A program made the position numbers and the translations under genes. Below the pieces are notes generated by a model, which saw only the letters and a program-made list of their open reading frames with translations, searched no databases and was not told the DNA's origin. Positions 44,441 to 53,720 of a stretch of 64,000 bases of DNA are shown here, one piece after another; positions within the stretch are counted from its first letter, which is position 1; every line of letters begins with the position of its first letter. The stretch is from Deltaproteobacteria bacterium. GTDB taxonomy: Bacteria; Myxococcota_A; Polyangia; Polyangiales; Ga0077539. The stretch is from contig JADJAE010000050.1 in the NCBI GenBank assembly GCA_016704445.1, positions 1-64,000 of the forward strand, read 5' to 3'.

Positions 44441-45760
44441 CTAGCGCGAGAGTGCCTCGCGCAGCGCCGTCACCGACGCCACGAGCGCCGCCCCGCCGTC
44501 CGGCGCCTCGTCCCAGATCATTCGCAGCGCCGCGTCGCGGGTGAGCACCGTGCCCATGAGCGCCGTGGCCGCGGCGTGCGCCTGGGCCAGCACCGGGGCC
44601 GCCGGGGGTGGAGGGAGCCTCCCGGCGAGCGCCGCGGGCCACTCCTCCGCGGGCCACCGCCCGAGCCAGAGGGCGACGATGCCCGCGAAGGCGTAGCCGG
44701 CGCGCTCGGAGTCCTCGCTGGGACGCCCGTAGCCGCTCTGCCCCGCGACGATGGCGCGCTGCTGGGTCACCGCGTTGGCCACGCTGTAGTCCTCCATCCA
44801 GCCGACGAAGCGGGCGAACTGCTCGACGTCGCCGAAGGGCCCCGGGGTCGTGACCTCCCGCCGCCGCGCCCAGGAACCGCGGTGCATCGCGCGCAGCGCC
44901 GCCTCCCGCTCGTCGGGCGAGCGAACCCGCGCGACCGGCTCTTCGCCCCGGGCGACCGCCAGCAGCATCGCCTCGGAGTGCGGCTCGAGGGTGTCGTGTC
45001 GGCGCGCCTCGTCGTAGGGGGCGTCGCGCATCCCCGCGCCCGACGCCTGGCTGAGCATGTACTCCTCGATCGGCCCGACCTCCGAGGCGTAGAGCTTCCG
45101 GCCGCGGAGGTCCTTGCGCACCGGGTGCCGCCCGAGCGCCCGGCCGCGCCGCAGCACCCGGGCCACGTCGCAGGCGACCCGGCGCGCCGCCCCCGCCGCG
45201 ACCCGCGCCGCCACCTCCTCGTCGGAGGGCGCGGTCCCCGCGAAGACCGCCGCCTCGCGGGCGCTGAGCACCTGCACCAGCACCGCGCCGGTCTCTCCCG
45301 GCAGCGCCACCACGTCGCCCGCCTCCAGCTTCGGCACCGCGCGCGGACCCTGCGCCGCCGCCTCGAGCCGAGCGCGCAGGTCGTCGAGCGCCGCCGAGAA
45401 GCGCCCGCCGTCGGTCCCTTCGCACCAGAGCGCCGCGAGCTCGGAGGTCGCGGTCGGCGCGAGGCGGGGCAGCACCTCCAGGGCGAGGCGGCGCAGCTCC
45501 TCCTTCGGGCGCAGCCGGGCGGCCACCGCGATCGGCAGGCCGTCGACCTCGCCGCCCGCGCCGTACCCGAAGGCCATCGCGACCAGCTCGCACGCGGCCC
45601 AGCCGGGCGCCCCCACGTCGACGTCGAGGTACGCGTCCGCGGGGGCGTCGGCGATCGCGCGCATCGCGGCGGTCACGGGTCGCAGGGGCGAGGCCCCCGC
45701 CGCGTCGAGGAGGTCGGCCGCGTCGTCGTTGGCGAAGGCACCGAGGTTCCATGTACCCAT
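44441..45760 (-). CDS. Hypothetical protein with DUF4259 N-terminus
   Basis: ATG 45760 is chosen because 'MGTWNLGAFANDDAADLL' is the standard DUF4259 start. After about 130 residues the protein continues as a long helical region with a beta section 'LEAGDVVALPGETGAVLVQV' and no clear family. It has 439 residues, no signal and no membrane helix. DUF4259 proteins are widespread in soil bacteria with unknown function. Confidence 0.7.
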   Translation of the reverse strand: MGTWNLGAFANDDAADLLDAAGASPLRPVTAAMRAIADAPADAYLDVDVGAPGWAACELVAMAFGYGAGGEVDGLPIAVAARLRPKEELRRLALEVLPRLAPTATSELAALWCEGTDGGRFSAALDDLRARLEAAAQGPRAVPKLEAGDVVALPGETGAVLVQVLSAREAAVFAGTAPSDEEVAARVAAGAARRVACDVARVLRRGRALGRHPVRKDLRGRKLYASEVGPIEEYMLSQASGAGMRDAPYDEARRHDTLEPHSEAMLLAVARGEEPVARVRSPDEREAALRAMHRGSWARRREVTTPGPFGDVEQFARFVGWMEDYSVANAVTQQRAIVAGQSGYGRPSEDSERAGYAFAGIVALWLGRWPAEEWPAALAGRLPPPPAAPVLAQAHAAATALMGTVLTRDAALRMIWDEAPDGGAALVASVTALREALSR

Positions 45761-45921
45761 GTCAGGCGCGGAGGCTACACGGTCGGCCGTCCGTGCAGAG
45801 CGCGTGTCGCTTTGCGAGGGCCTTCGCAATCGCCGTCGTGACCATCGGCGTGGCGCTCGCCGCTGCAACGCCTGGCCTCCCCGATCTCAGCGCGCTCCCG
45901 CCGGGCGTCGCGGAGCTGCCG

Positions 45922-46989
45922 TCAGCGCAACCCCTCGCGCCAGCGCCACAGCACCACGCGCATCGCGCCCGCGTGCCGGAGCGGCGTGTCGTCGAGCCCC
46001 GTCGCGGCCTCGTGGCGCAGCGTGTCGGCGCCGTCGAGCACGCCGTTGCCGTTGCGGTCGGCCACCAGCGCGCCGATGTGATCCCAGGCCCTCGGCAGCG
46101 CCTCGTCGCCCGCGCCGACGTAGTCGATGGTGACGAGGTCGCCCGGGAGCACGTCCGTCGACCAGCGCAGCTCGACCGCGCCGCGCTCGCCCCGGAGGCT
46201 CCCGTCGGGCTCCACCCACAGCACGCGGGTGCGCGCGACGGCGTACTCGTGGATGCCCGCCACGGAGGTGTACCGGACCGCGCGGCGCCCCGAGGCCCGC
46301 AGCGCGCCCACCATCACGTCGGCGCAGTCGGCGCCGGTGTAGCGGTCGGTCTGGTGGGTCGCGTCGGTGCCGCCGTTCGAGCCGAACACGCTGGTCACGT
46401 GGAAGTAGGTGGAGAGCCAGCCGAGGAAGTCGTCTCCGGTGCGGAAGCTCACGCGCAGCACGGTCGGCGACAGGCCGAGCGCGTCGACGGTGTTCCCGTC
46501 GGGGGTGCGCAGCGTGCGGCCGTCGGGCAGCGCGACCTCCGCGGCGTACCACGACGAGCCCGCGCCCCCGTGGTCGGCGCCCGCGTCGCGGACCGACAGC
46601 GTCGGCCCCTCAGCCGTCACCGGCGTGGTGTCATATTCGAGGCGGTCGTAGCCGATCCAGCGGCCGTGCCGCGGACCGAAGAGCACGGCGTTGGAGAAGC
46701 TGGTGAGGCCCGGGTTGGGCGAAGGGTGGTCGCGGTGCCCCGTGCGCGGGACCACCCGCCGCCAGCGCACCGACGCCCCCTCGGGCAGCGGGTCGAGCCG
46801 GCCGCGTGGCCCGAGGGTCATCACCGCGAGGGTCACGTCCTCGCCCACGCGCGCCTGCACCGGGCGCGTCGACCACTCGCTCCGGGCCTCGGTGCGCGCC
46901 ACCACCCGGAGCGCCGAGGGCTGCGCGAAGGCCAGCGCGGGCGCCAGCGAGGCGATCAGCCCGTATCGGTAGAAGACGTGTGAGGTCAA
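45922..46989 (-). CDS. Exported DUF1175/papain-like hypothetical protein
   Basis: The likely start is TTG 46989, overlapping the ankyrin gene stop (TTGA). A signal peptide with 'LIASLAPALAFAQP' is followed by beta-rich sequence. Then comes a possible cysteine-peptidase-like segment, 'HQTDRYTGADCADVMVGAL' with a Cys at the start of a helix, and a His in 'AWDHIGALVAD'. This recalls DUF1175/NlpC-P60-like folds, but the assignment is tentative. It has 355 residues. Confidence 0.65.
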   Translation of the reverse strand: MTSHVFYRYGLIASLAPALAFAQPSALRVVARTEARSEWSTRPVQARVGEDVTLAVMTLGPRGRLDPLPEGASVRWRRVVPRTGHRDHPSPNPGLTSFSNAVLFGPRHGRWIGYDRLEYDTTPVTAEGPTLSVRDAGADHGGAGSSWYAAEVALPDGRTLRTPDGNTVDALGLSPTVLRVSFRTGDDFLGWLSTYFHVTSVFGSNGGTDATHQTDRYTGADCADVMVGALRASGRRAVRYTSVAGIHEYAVARTRVLWVEPDGSLRGERGAVELRWSTDVLPGDLVTIDYVGAGDEALPRAWDHIGALVADRNGNGVLDGADTLRHEAATGLDDTPLRHAGAMRVVLWRWREGLR

Positions 46990-47558
46990 TGGCGCTTGTT
47001 CCGCTTCTTCGCCGAGGCGTTCGGCCCTCTGTCGAGGATCGCTCTCACCGACCGCTGGCGCTTCGAGTCCGCGGCCTGCTTTCGGGCGCGCTCTTCGAGC
47101 ATCGACGGCATCTTGTCGAGGTCCGCGCCGTAACGCTTCAGCAGCGCCGCGAGCTCCGCGTTCTCTGCCGCGTCCTCCAGGGCGTGGGTCGGCGACCGGC
47201 ACGACTCCCCGGCCTCCGAGGGCTGGTTCGGGTCGGCGCCCCGCTCCAGCAGCAGGGACACGATCTCCAGGGAAGGCATCGCCGCGCGGAGGCAGGTGTC
47301 CTTCTGGTGCCAGCTGTCGTCGTCCTTGAAGCAGGCGTCAGGGTCCGCGCCGTGAGCGAGCAGCAGCTCGACGAGCGCGGGGTGCTTCTTCGTGCACGCG
47401 ATGAAGAGCACCGGGGTCTCGACCCGAAACGAATCCCCGCTCTCCTCCCGGGCGTACCGGGCGTCGGCGCCGCCCGCCAGCGCCGCCCGCGCCGACTCCA
47501 GATCGCCGCCCTCCACGGCCACGAACAAGCGCTCGTTGAGGTCCTCCGTGGTGCTCAT
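46986..47558 (-). CDS. Ankyrin-repeat protein
   Basis: This 190-residue protein starts at ATG 47558. About three ankyrin repeats are seen ('LFVAVEGGDLESARAALAGG', 'TPVLFIACTKKHPALVELLL', 'LEIVSLLLERGADPNQPS'). It ends with a Lys/Arg-rich tail ('KQAADSKRQRSVRAIL', 'SAKKRNKRH'). There is no signal, so it is cytoplasmic. It is coupled to the exported protein at 45922-46989, a layout also seen for toxin-immunity or peptidase-inhibitor pairs. Confidence 0.85.
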   Translation of the reverse strand: MSTTEDLNERLFVAVEGGDLESARAALAGGADARYAREESGDSFRVETPVLFIACTKKHPALVELLLAHGADPDACFKDDDSWHQKDTCLRAAMPSLEIVSLLLERGADPNQPSEAGESCRSPTHALEDAAENAELAALLKRYGADLDKMPSMLEERARKQAADSKRQRSVRAILDRGPNASAKKRNKRH

Positions 47559-47716
47559 CGGCTGCGAGCATAACAGCGAGGCTCCACCGCGCCCGGCGCT
47601 CCCTGGGCCTCGCTCGACGAAGGGACTGCCCACGAGCCCTCGGGAGATGCGATCGGAGGCCACCGGTGCTGTTGCGATGCCGCGAGCTGTGCGAGCCTCG
47701 GCGTCGGAGGCTGCGC

Positions 47717-48931
47717 ATGGGTGTTGGTCGGACCGCCTGGCAGGCATCGCTCGCAACCGCATTGCTGCTCGTCGGGTGCGCGCCCGGCGACGCGGACACC
47801 ACCGACCCCGCCTGGGAGGACGGAGCCCCCGTGCCCGCCGAAGCCTCGGTCGACGACGACGTGGGGCCGCGCCCCGGGGTCGACGCCGCGCTCCCCCCAG
47901 ACGACGGGCCCGTCGCCCTGCCCGACGCGCCGCCCGCCCTCGACGCCGGGGCAGCCGCGCTCCTCGATGCGGTGACGCCTGCGCCCATCGATGCGAGCAC
48001 GATGATGGCCGTGGACGTCGCGCCCGCGCCCGTCGACGCGGGGCCGTCTGCACCGGTGCTCCCCGAGCTGCGCTGCCGCGTCCAGTCGACCACCTACGAC
48101 GCCGCGATGCAGGAGCTCGACGTGGGGCCCTCGTCGAGCGCGCGGCTGCGGTTCACGCTGCCCGGGATCCCCGCGGGGGTGACGGCGGCCGCGCTGCGCT
48201 ACACCTCCTTCGACGCCGACCACCCGGGCGAGGAGGGCGTCATCACCCTCAACGGGCAGCGCTTCCAGATGCTCGCCAACACCGCGTGGGACAACGTCAC
48301 CGTGCCCGAGCACCGGGTCGACGTGAGCGGCGCCGTCGTCGCGGGCGACAACGTGGTGGCCTTCGGTCCGGGGCCGCTGCCGCGGTCGTTCTTCCGGGTG
48401 GGGCGGGTGGCGCTGGAGTTCACGGCGCGGGTCGAGCGCTGCCCCGACGCCGCGACGCCGATGCCCACGCCCGTCGACGCCGGGACCCCGGCGGGGCCCG
48501 TGGTCGAGCGCACCATCGGGTACCGCGCGGCGACGTACACGCAGCGGGGCAACTGGGTGTTCCGGTGCGACGCCAACTACGCGTACACGGCCCGCGGCGA
48601 CCACGCCGCCGAGGACTGCACCGGCGGCTACGACCCCGACGGGACCCTGCGCGGCACGGCGACGTTCACGTTCACCAACGTGACCGCGGCGACCTACGAC
48701 GTGCTCATCGGGTCGCGGCACTCCAGCAACCGCAACGACATGCGGGCGCTGTTCACCGTCAACGGGGAGGGCCTCCGCATCGACCAGCGGACGGGCGACG
48801 GGGCGCTGGCGATCGTGACGGACCTGTGGGGGCGGAGGGCGCTGTCGGGCACCGTGCGGGTGGTGCTCGACGCGACGCGAAACAGCGGGAGCGACAGCGT
48901 GTCGTTCGTGACGCTGCGTCCGGTGCGGTAG
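47717..48931 (+). CDS. Lipoprotein with two beta-sandwich-like domains
   Basis: This 404-residue protein starts at ATG 47717, with lipobox 'LATALLLVGCAPG'. An Asp/Ala/Pro linker (about residues 25-115) precedes a domain around 'ARLRFTLPGIPAGVTAAALR', which resembles a CBM/DUF-type jelly roll. A second domain around 'GYRAATYTQRGNWVFRCDAN' carries a conserved Cys pair (48579-48640). The family was not identified. It is divergent from the ankyrin pair. Confidence 0.7.
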   Translation: MGVGRTAWQASLATALLLVGCAPGDADTTDPAWEDGAPVPAEASVDDDVGPRPGVDAALPPDDGPVALPDAPPALDAGAAALLDAVTPAPIDASTMMAVDVAPAPVDAGPSAPVLPELRCRVQSTTYDAAMQELDVGPSSSARLRFTLPGIPAGVTAAALRYTSFDADHPGEEGVITLNGQRFQMLANTAWDNVTVPEHRVDVSGAVVAGDNVVAFGPGPLPRSFFRVGRVALEFTARVERCPDAATPMPTPVDAGTPAGPVVERTIGYRAATYTQRGNWVFRCDANYAYTARGDHAAEDCTGGYDPDGTLRGTATFTFTNVTAATYDVLIGSRHSSNRNDMRALFTVNGEGLRIDQRTGDGALAIVTDLWGRRALSGTVRVVLDATRNSGSDSVSFVTLRPVR

Positions 48932-48974
48932 CGGGGGTACCGGCCACATCCGCGGCGCTAGAGGTCGGTGCGGC

Positions 48975-50071
48975 TTAGCGAGGGTCCAGCGGGCTTCGGC
49001 GCCGCCGACGCCGGTCTGGTCGATCCAGGTGGTGCCGGGGGTCGGGCCGCAGTGCCCGGCAATGACGTCGACCACGTAGGTGTCGAGGCTGCCCTCCATC
49101 GCGGCGCCCGACGGGCCGAAGAAGTAATTCACGACGTCCTGGGACATGTCGCCGACGCGGCCGCGCTTCCAGTTGAGGCCCCAGCGCGGGTCGGTCCGCC
49201 GGAGTCGCCGCACCACCTCGAAGAGGAAGTCGTTGTTGCCGCCCGTGTCGCGACACGAGTTGCGGAGCCAGTCGGGGTGCTCGCGCGCGACAGCCTCGAG
49301 CGTCGGGCGGCCGTCGGGCAGCGGCGGTCGCGTGGTCGTCGGAGGGACGTCGACGGGCGGCGTGCCCGCATCGGGCGGAGGCGCGCCGTCGTAGCCCATC
49401 AGGGTCCAGACGCCGCCCTCGGAGGAGCGGTCGATCCAGCCGGGCGCGGCGGGCTCGTCGATGCCCGCGCGCGAGCAGTGCCGGAGGATCACGTCGAACA
49501 TGTAGACCTCGCGACGCCCCTCCGGGCAGCCGTCGCCGTAGAAGTACGTGACGATGTCGCCGCTGAGGGAGCCGGTGCGACGGTCGAGGCCCCAGCGCGG
49601 GTCTAGCGCCCGGCCGCGCCGCAGCGCCTCGAAGAGGAAGCGATAGCTTCCGCCCATAGAAATGCACGAGTCGCGCAGCCAGTCGGGGCGCTCGGCCGCG
49701 AGCGCGCGGATGGCCTCCGATCCATCGGGCCCCGGCGCGGGCGGACGCGCGGCGGGCGGAGGCAGCGCGCAGCCGGTGTCGGGCGCACCGGCGTCGACCA
49801 CGGGGGGAAGGTCGATCACGAAGGGGACGTCGGGGACGACGCGCACGTCGACGCGCGGAGCGTCGGGCGCGGAGGGAGCGTCGAAGCCTGGGGCGTCCCT
49901 GGGTGGCGCGGGGCGATCGAGCGGCGGTGAGGGGGCGTCGCGCGCTGCGGGCGCGTCGGGGGCGCCGCCCGAGTCGACGACGGTGACCTCGTCGCCCCAC
50001 TCCGGCGCGCAGGCCGACGCGAGCGCCATCGACGCCAGGACCCACGAGCGGCGCGTGCGGATTCGTCCCAT
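48975..50071 (-). CDS. Lipoprotein with a duplicated ~110-residue domain; stop probably lost to an indel
   Basis: This protein starts at ATG 50071, with lipobox 'SMALASACAPEW'. After an Asp/Pro linker there are two homologous domains: 'RPDWLRDSCISMGGSYRFLF' ... 'DPRWGLDRRTG' ... 'YMFDVILRHCS', and 'HPDWLRNSCRDTGGNNDFLF' ... 'DPRWGLNWKRGR' ... 'YVVDVIAGHCG'. Each holds two Cys and a Trp-Gly-Leu motif. The frame as written runs past 48975 across the whole opposite-strand gene. One inserted base would give a stop at 48975-48977 just after the second domain, where coding should end. The function is unknown. Confidence 0.65.
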
Positions 50072-50092
50072 GGGATTATCTCGCGATCTGCT

Positions 50093-52768
50093 TCACCGCA
50101 GCCAGATGGCGACCGAGCCGGTGCGGCTCGTGGCCGTGGCGTCCCACCACCCGAGGTGCCAGTACGTGTGCGCGGCGCCGTCGGGCGCGCGGGGCCACGG
50201 GTAGCTGCGGGCGTTGCCGACGCCGGTGTAGTCCGACACGTAATTCGGGCCGAGCGAGCCGTTGTAGCAGTTGCTCGTGTCCATCACGCCGTACGAGGTG
50301 GGGTAGGTGTCCGTCCACGACACCGACAGGGTGTTCTGGAACACGTAGCGCATCGCGCCGGTCGCGCTCGGCCCGCGCAGCGTCGTGAGGATCACCGGCA
50401 CGCACGCGCCCCGCTCGGGCAGCGCCACCGCGGGGTTGGCGTTGAGGAAGTTCACCGTCGACGGCGACGGGATGGTGAACTTGTTGGCCACGTCGTAGGC
50501 CGCGATGGGCCCGGTGAAGAAGTCCGCGTTGCTGCGCGAGAGCAGCATCTCGCGCGAGCGCCGTGCGATGGGCACCGCGGCCAGCGACGCCACGCCCCGG
50601 CGGTTGAGCCCGTCGTAGGCGCCGCCGCCGGTCGCGAGGCTGTAGAGGTTGCGGACGCCGGTGTCGCTGTTGAGCGCCGCCACGCTCCCGCGCGACGCGT
50701 AGGCCACCAGCGTCCAGCCGCCGCCGTCGGTGGTCATGTCGCAGTACACGTCGAAGGCCGCTGCCCCGCCAGGCCCGTCGGGGTCGATGATGAAGACCCC
50801 GCTCGGCGCCGCGGGCAGCGTCTCGTGGATGGTGCGGCAGGTCGTCAGCGACCCGCACCGGCCCGCGGCGCACACCCCCGACGCGCAGGCCATCCCGCAG
50901 CCGCCGCAGTGCTCTGCGCTCGTGAGCGTGCTGGCCTCGCAGCCGTTGGCCGGGTTGGCGTCGCAGTCCGCGAAGCCCGCGGCGCACGCCACGCCGCACG
51001 CGCCCGCCGCGCAGGTCGCCGTCGCGTTGGCGCCGCCCGGGCACGACCGCCCGCACACGCCGCAGTGCGCGGCGCTCGCGCGCGTGTCGACCTCGCAGCC
51101 GTTGGCCGGGTTGGCGTCGCAGTCGGCGAAGCCCGTGGCGCAGTCCAGGCCGCAGCGCCCGAGCGCGCAGGTCGCCGTGGCGTTGGCCCCCGCGGCGCAC
51201 GCCGTCCCGCACCCGCCGCAGTGGCGCGCGTCGGTGCCCGTGAACACCTCGCAGCCGTTGGCGGGGTTGGCGTCGCAGTCCGCGAAGCCCGCGTTGCAGG
51301 CGAAGCCGCACGCCCCGGCGGCGCAGGTGCGCGCGGCGTTGGCCACCGCCGGGCAGGCGTTGCCGCAGGACCCGCAGTCGGTGACGTCGGTGCGCGTGTC
51401 GGCGCAGGCGCCGCTGCACCGCACCTGCCCCGCCGCGCAGCCCGAGGCGCACGCCGACGCGCCGCCCGAGGTCGCGCAGAGGGGCGTACCCCCGCTGCAG
51501 ATCACCCCGCAGGCGCCGCAGCTCGCGGTGCCGTCGAGGGCGGCCTCGCAGCCGTTGCGCGCGTCGCCGTCGCAGTCCGCGAAGCCGGCCGCGCACTCCA
51601 GGCGGCAGACCCCCGCGCCGCAGACCGGGCGCGCGTTGGTGCCACCCGAACACGTGGTCGAGCAGGTTCCGCAGCGGGCCGGGTCGCTGGTGAGGCTGGC
51701 CTCGCAGCCGTTGGCGGGGTTGTCGTCGCAGTCGCCGAAGCCCGGCGCGCAGGTGGCCGCGCAGCGCCCCGCCGCGCAGGTCGCGGTGGCGTTGGCGCCC
51801 GCCGCGCAGGCCTGCCCGCACGCCCCGCAGTGGGCGGAGGTGACGCGGGTGTCGACCTCGCAGCCGTTGGCGGGGTTGTCGTCGCAGTCGGCGAAGCCCG
51901 CGGCGCAGCGGACCGCGCAGCGCCCCGCCGCGCAGGTCGCGGTGGCGTTGGCGCCCGCGGCGCAGGCGCTACCGCAGGACCCGCAGTGGGCGACGCTGTC
52001 GGTGACGGCGACCTCGCATCCGTTGGCGGCGTTGCCGTCGCAGTCACCGAAGCCCGTGCTGCACGCCGCCACCACGCAGGCCCCGGCGGCGCAGCCCGCC
52101 ACGCCGTTGGGGGCGGCGCAGACGCGGCCGCACCCGCCGCAGTGGCCCACGTCGAGCTGCACCCGTCGGCAGGCGTCGGCGCAGCACGCCTCGCCCGAGG
52201 GGCACGCCTGGCGGTCGTTGCAGCCGGGCACGCAGGTCGCCATCGCGCCGCAGACGGTGCCGGGCGCGCACTGGTCGTCGCGGGTGCACCCCACGCACAC
52301 GTGGCCGACGGGGTCGCAGCGGAAGGTTCCGCCGTCGGCGGCGCAGTCGGCGTCGACCGCGCAGCCCGCCTCGCAGCGGCTGGCAGGAGTGCAGTACTGC
52401 CCCGCCGTGCACGATCCCCGGTTGGTCGCCGTGCACGCGACGCAGGCGCCGGTGGCGGTGTCGCAGACGCGGAAGCCGAACTCGTTGCCGCCGCAGTCGA
52501 TGTTGTCCCGGCAGAGCCCGACGGGGACGTCGGCGCCTACGTCGCCGACCTCGGCCGCGTCGGCGGGCGCGTCGGGAGCGCCCCGGTCGGAGGGCGCGTC
52601 GAGGCCCGCGTCGAAGCCCGCGTCGAAGCCCGCGTCGACGAGCTCGTCGGGGACGTCGAAGCCCGTCGCGGGGACGTCGGGGCCGCCGACCACGCTGTTG
52701 TCCCCGCAGGCGGGCACGGCCAGACCGGCGAACAGAAGACACCCCACGAGGCCGAGCGCGTTCTTCAT
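50093..52768 (-). CDS. Cys-rich tandem-repeat lipoprotein with fibrinogen-like C-terminal domain
   Basis: This 891-residue protein starts at ATG 52768, with lipobox 'FAGLAVPACGDN'. An Asp/Ala linker precedes Cys-rich modules: 'CRDNIDCGGNEFGFRVCD' (STIGMA/EGF-like) and then about ten ~45-residue repeats of the type 'GFADCDANPANGCEVDT', 'HCGGCGTACAAGANATATC'. From about nt 50840 it carries a fibrinogen-related domain: 'SGVFIIDPDGPGGAAAFDVY', 'CDMTTDGGGWTLVAYAS'. It is probably a surface adhesin or lectin. The Cys-repeat array is typical of Myxococcota secreted proteins. Confidence 0.85.
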   Translation of the reverse strand: MKNALGLVGCLLFAGLAVPACGDNSVVGGPDVPATGFDVPDELVDAGFDAGFDAGLDAPSDRGAPDAPADAAEVGDVGADVPVGLCRDNIDCGGNEFGFRVCDTATGACVACTATNRGSCTAGQYCTPASRCEAGCAVDADCAADGGTFRCDPVGHVCVGCTRDDQCAPGTVCGAMATCVPGCNDRQACPSGEACCADACRRVQLDVGHCGGCGRVCAAPNGVAGCAAGACVVAACSTGFGDCDGNAANGCEVAVTDSVAHCGSCGSACAAGANATATCAAGRCAVRCAAGFADCDDNPANGCEVDTRVTSAHCGACGQACAAGANATATCAAGRCAATCAPGFGDCDDNPANGCEASLTSDPARCGTCSTTCSGGTNARPVCGAGVCRLECAAGFADCDGDARNGCEAALDGTASCGACGVICSGGTPLCATSGGASACASGCAAGQVRCSGACADTRTDVTDCGSCGNACPAVANAARTCAAGACGFACNAGFADCDANPANGCEVFTGTDARHCGGCGTACAAGANATATCALGRCGLDCATGFADCDANPANGCEVDTRASAAHCGVCGRSCPGGANATATCAAGACGVACAAGFADCDANPANGCEASTLTSAEHCGGCGMACASGVCAAGRCGSLTTCRTIHETLPAAPSGVFIIDPDGPGGAAAFDVYCDMTTDGGGWTLVAYASRGSVAALNSDTGVRNLYSLATGGGAYDGLNRRGVASLAAVPIARRSREMLLSRSNADFFTGPIAAYDVANKFTIPSPSTVNFLNANPAVALPERGACVPVILTTLRGPSATGAMRYVFQNTLSVSWTDTYPTSYGVMDTSNCYNGSLGPNYVSDYTGVGNARSYPWPRAPDGAAHTYWHLGWWDATATSRTGSVAIWLR

Positions 52769-52931
52769 GCGACGTCCCTCTCCTGACAGCGAACCCGCGC
52801 CGAGCGTAGCGCCCCCGCGATGTCGCCGTACAGGTCCGACGTCGTCCGCACCGTCGCGCCCCGCGCGGCCCGTGAGTCCGCCCAAGAGGGGGATGGATCC
52901 GCGCCCCGGTCGCACCTACCGTCAGGGCCCA

Positions 52932-53720
52932 ATGCCTCCCTCGCTCGCCTCGCTCCCGCTCGCCGGGCTCGCCCTCGTCGTCTTCGCGTGCTTCGCCGGC
53001 CTCACGGCCGTCTCGGCCGCGCTGGGCTTCGCGCTCGAGCGCGCCCTCCCCGAGCGCAGGGTCTTCGATCTCCCGCTCTTCCCGGGTCAGCTCCGCTTCG
53101 AGCTGCTGGGCAACGCGGTCTTCCTCGCGGTGGCCACGGTGACGGTCACGCTCGCGCTGCGCCTCGGCGTGGTGCGCTTCGGGTACGGCGGGGCCCTCGC
53201 CGGCGCCCTCACCTTCGGCGTGATGGTGCCGGGCTTCCAGGTGTTCTACTGGCTGCTGCACCGGGCGATGCACCACCGCGCGCTGGTGCGCATCCACCGA
53301 TGGCACCACCGGTCGCAGGTGACCACTCCCCTCACGGGGCAGTCGATGAGCGTCTTCGAGGCGCTCGGCTGGATGCTCGGCTACGTCGGGCTCCCGTGCC
53401 TGCTCTCTCAGTTCGCGCCCATCAGCTTCTGGGGATGGGCCGGATACCTGGCCTTCAACGTCTTCGGCAACATCGTGGGCCACGCCAACGTCGAGCCCAC
53501 GGCGCGCCAGGCCGCCACCCGCGGCGCCACCTGGTTCGCCAACCCCTTCGTGTTCCACGCCCTGCACCACGCCCGCTGGACGGGCCACTACGGGTTTCAG
53601 GGCGCCATGATGGACCGGCTGCTCGGCACCGAGTGGAGCGACTGGCCCGCGCTCTACGAGCAGATCGCGTCGGGCCGCAGCCTCACGAGCCTGAAGGCGC
53701 GAGGCGACGATCAGGGGTAA
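52932..53720 (+). CDS. Fatty-acid hydroxylase / sterol-desaturase family protein
   Basis: This 262-residue protein starts at ATG 52932. It has four hydrophobic helices and the three di-iron His motifs of the family: 'HRAMHHR', 'HRWHHRS' and 'HALHHARWTGHYG'. Distinct spacing ('FYWLLHRAMHHRALVRIHRW') fits the sterol desaturase/C-5-type group. It would hydroxylate or desaturate a lipid in the inner membrane; the substrate cannot be told. Confidence 0.87.
   Translation: MPPSLASLPLAGLALVVFACFAGLTAVSAALGFALERALPERRVFDLPLFPGQLRFELLGNAVFLAVATVTVTLALRLGVVRFGYGGALAGALTFGVMVPGFQVFYWLLHRAMHHRALVRIHRWHHRSQVTTPLTGQSMSVFEALGWMLGYVGLPCLLSQFAPISFWGWAGYLAFNVFGNIVGHANVEPTARQAATRGATWFANPFVFHALHHARWTGHYGFQGAMMDRLLGTEWSDWPALYEQIASGRSLTSLKARGDDQG

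Noticed and set aside
47555..48974. 838-residue reading of the 50071 lipoprotein frame
   Set aside because: The extension is antisense to a well-formed lipoprotein gene and has shadow-type composition; an indel-lost stop is simpler.
50156..53000. Long plus-strand open frames opposite the Cys-repeat lipoprotein
   Set aside because: They mirror the repeated codons of the real gene and have no recognisable domain or start signals.
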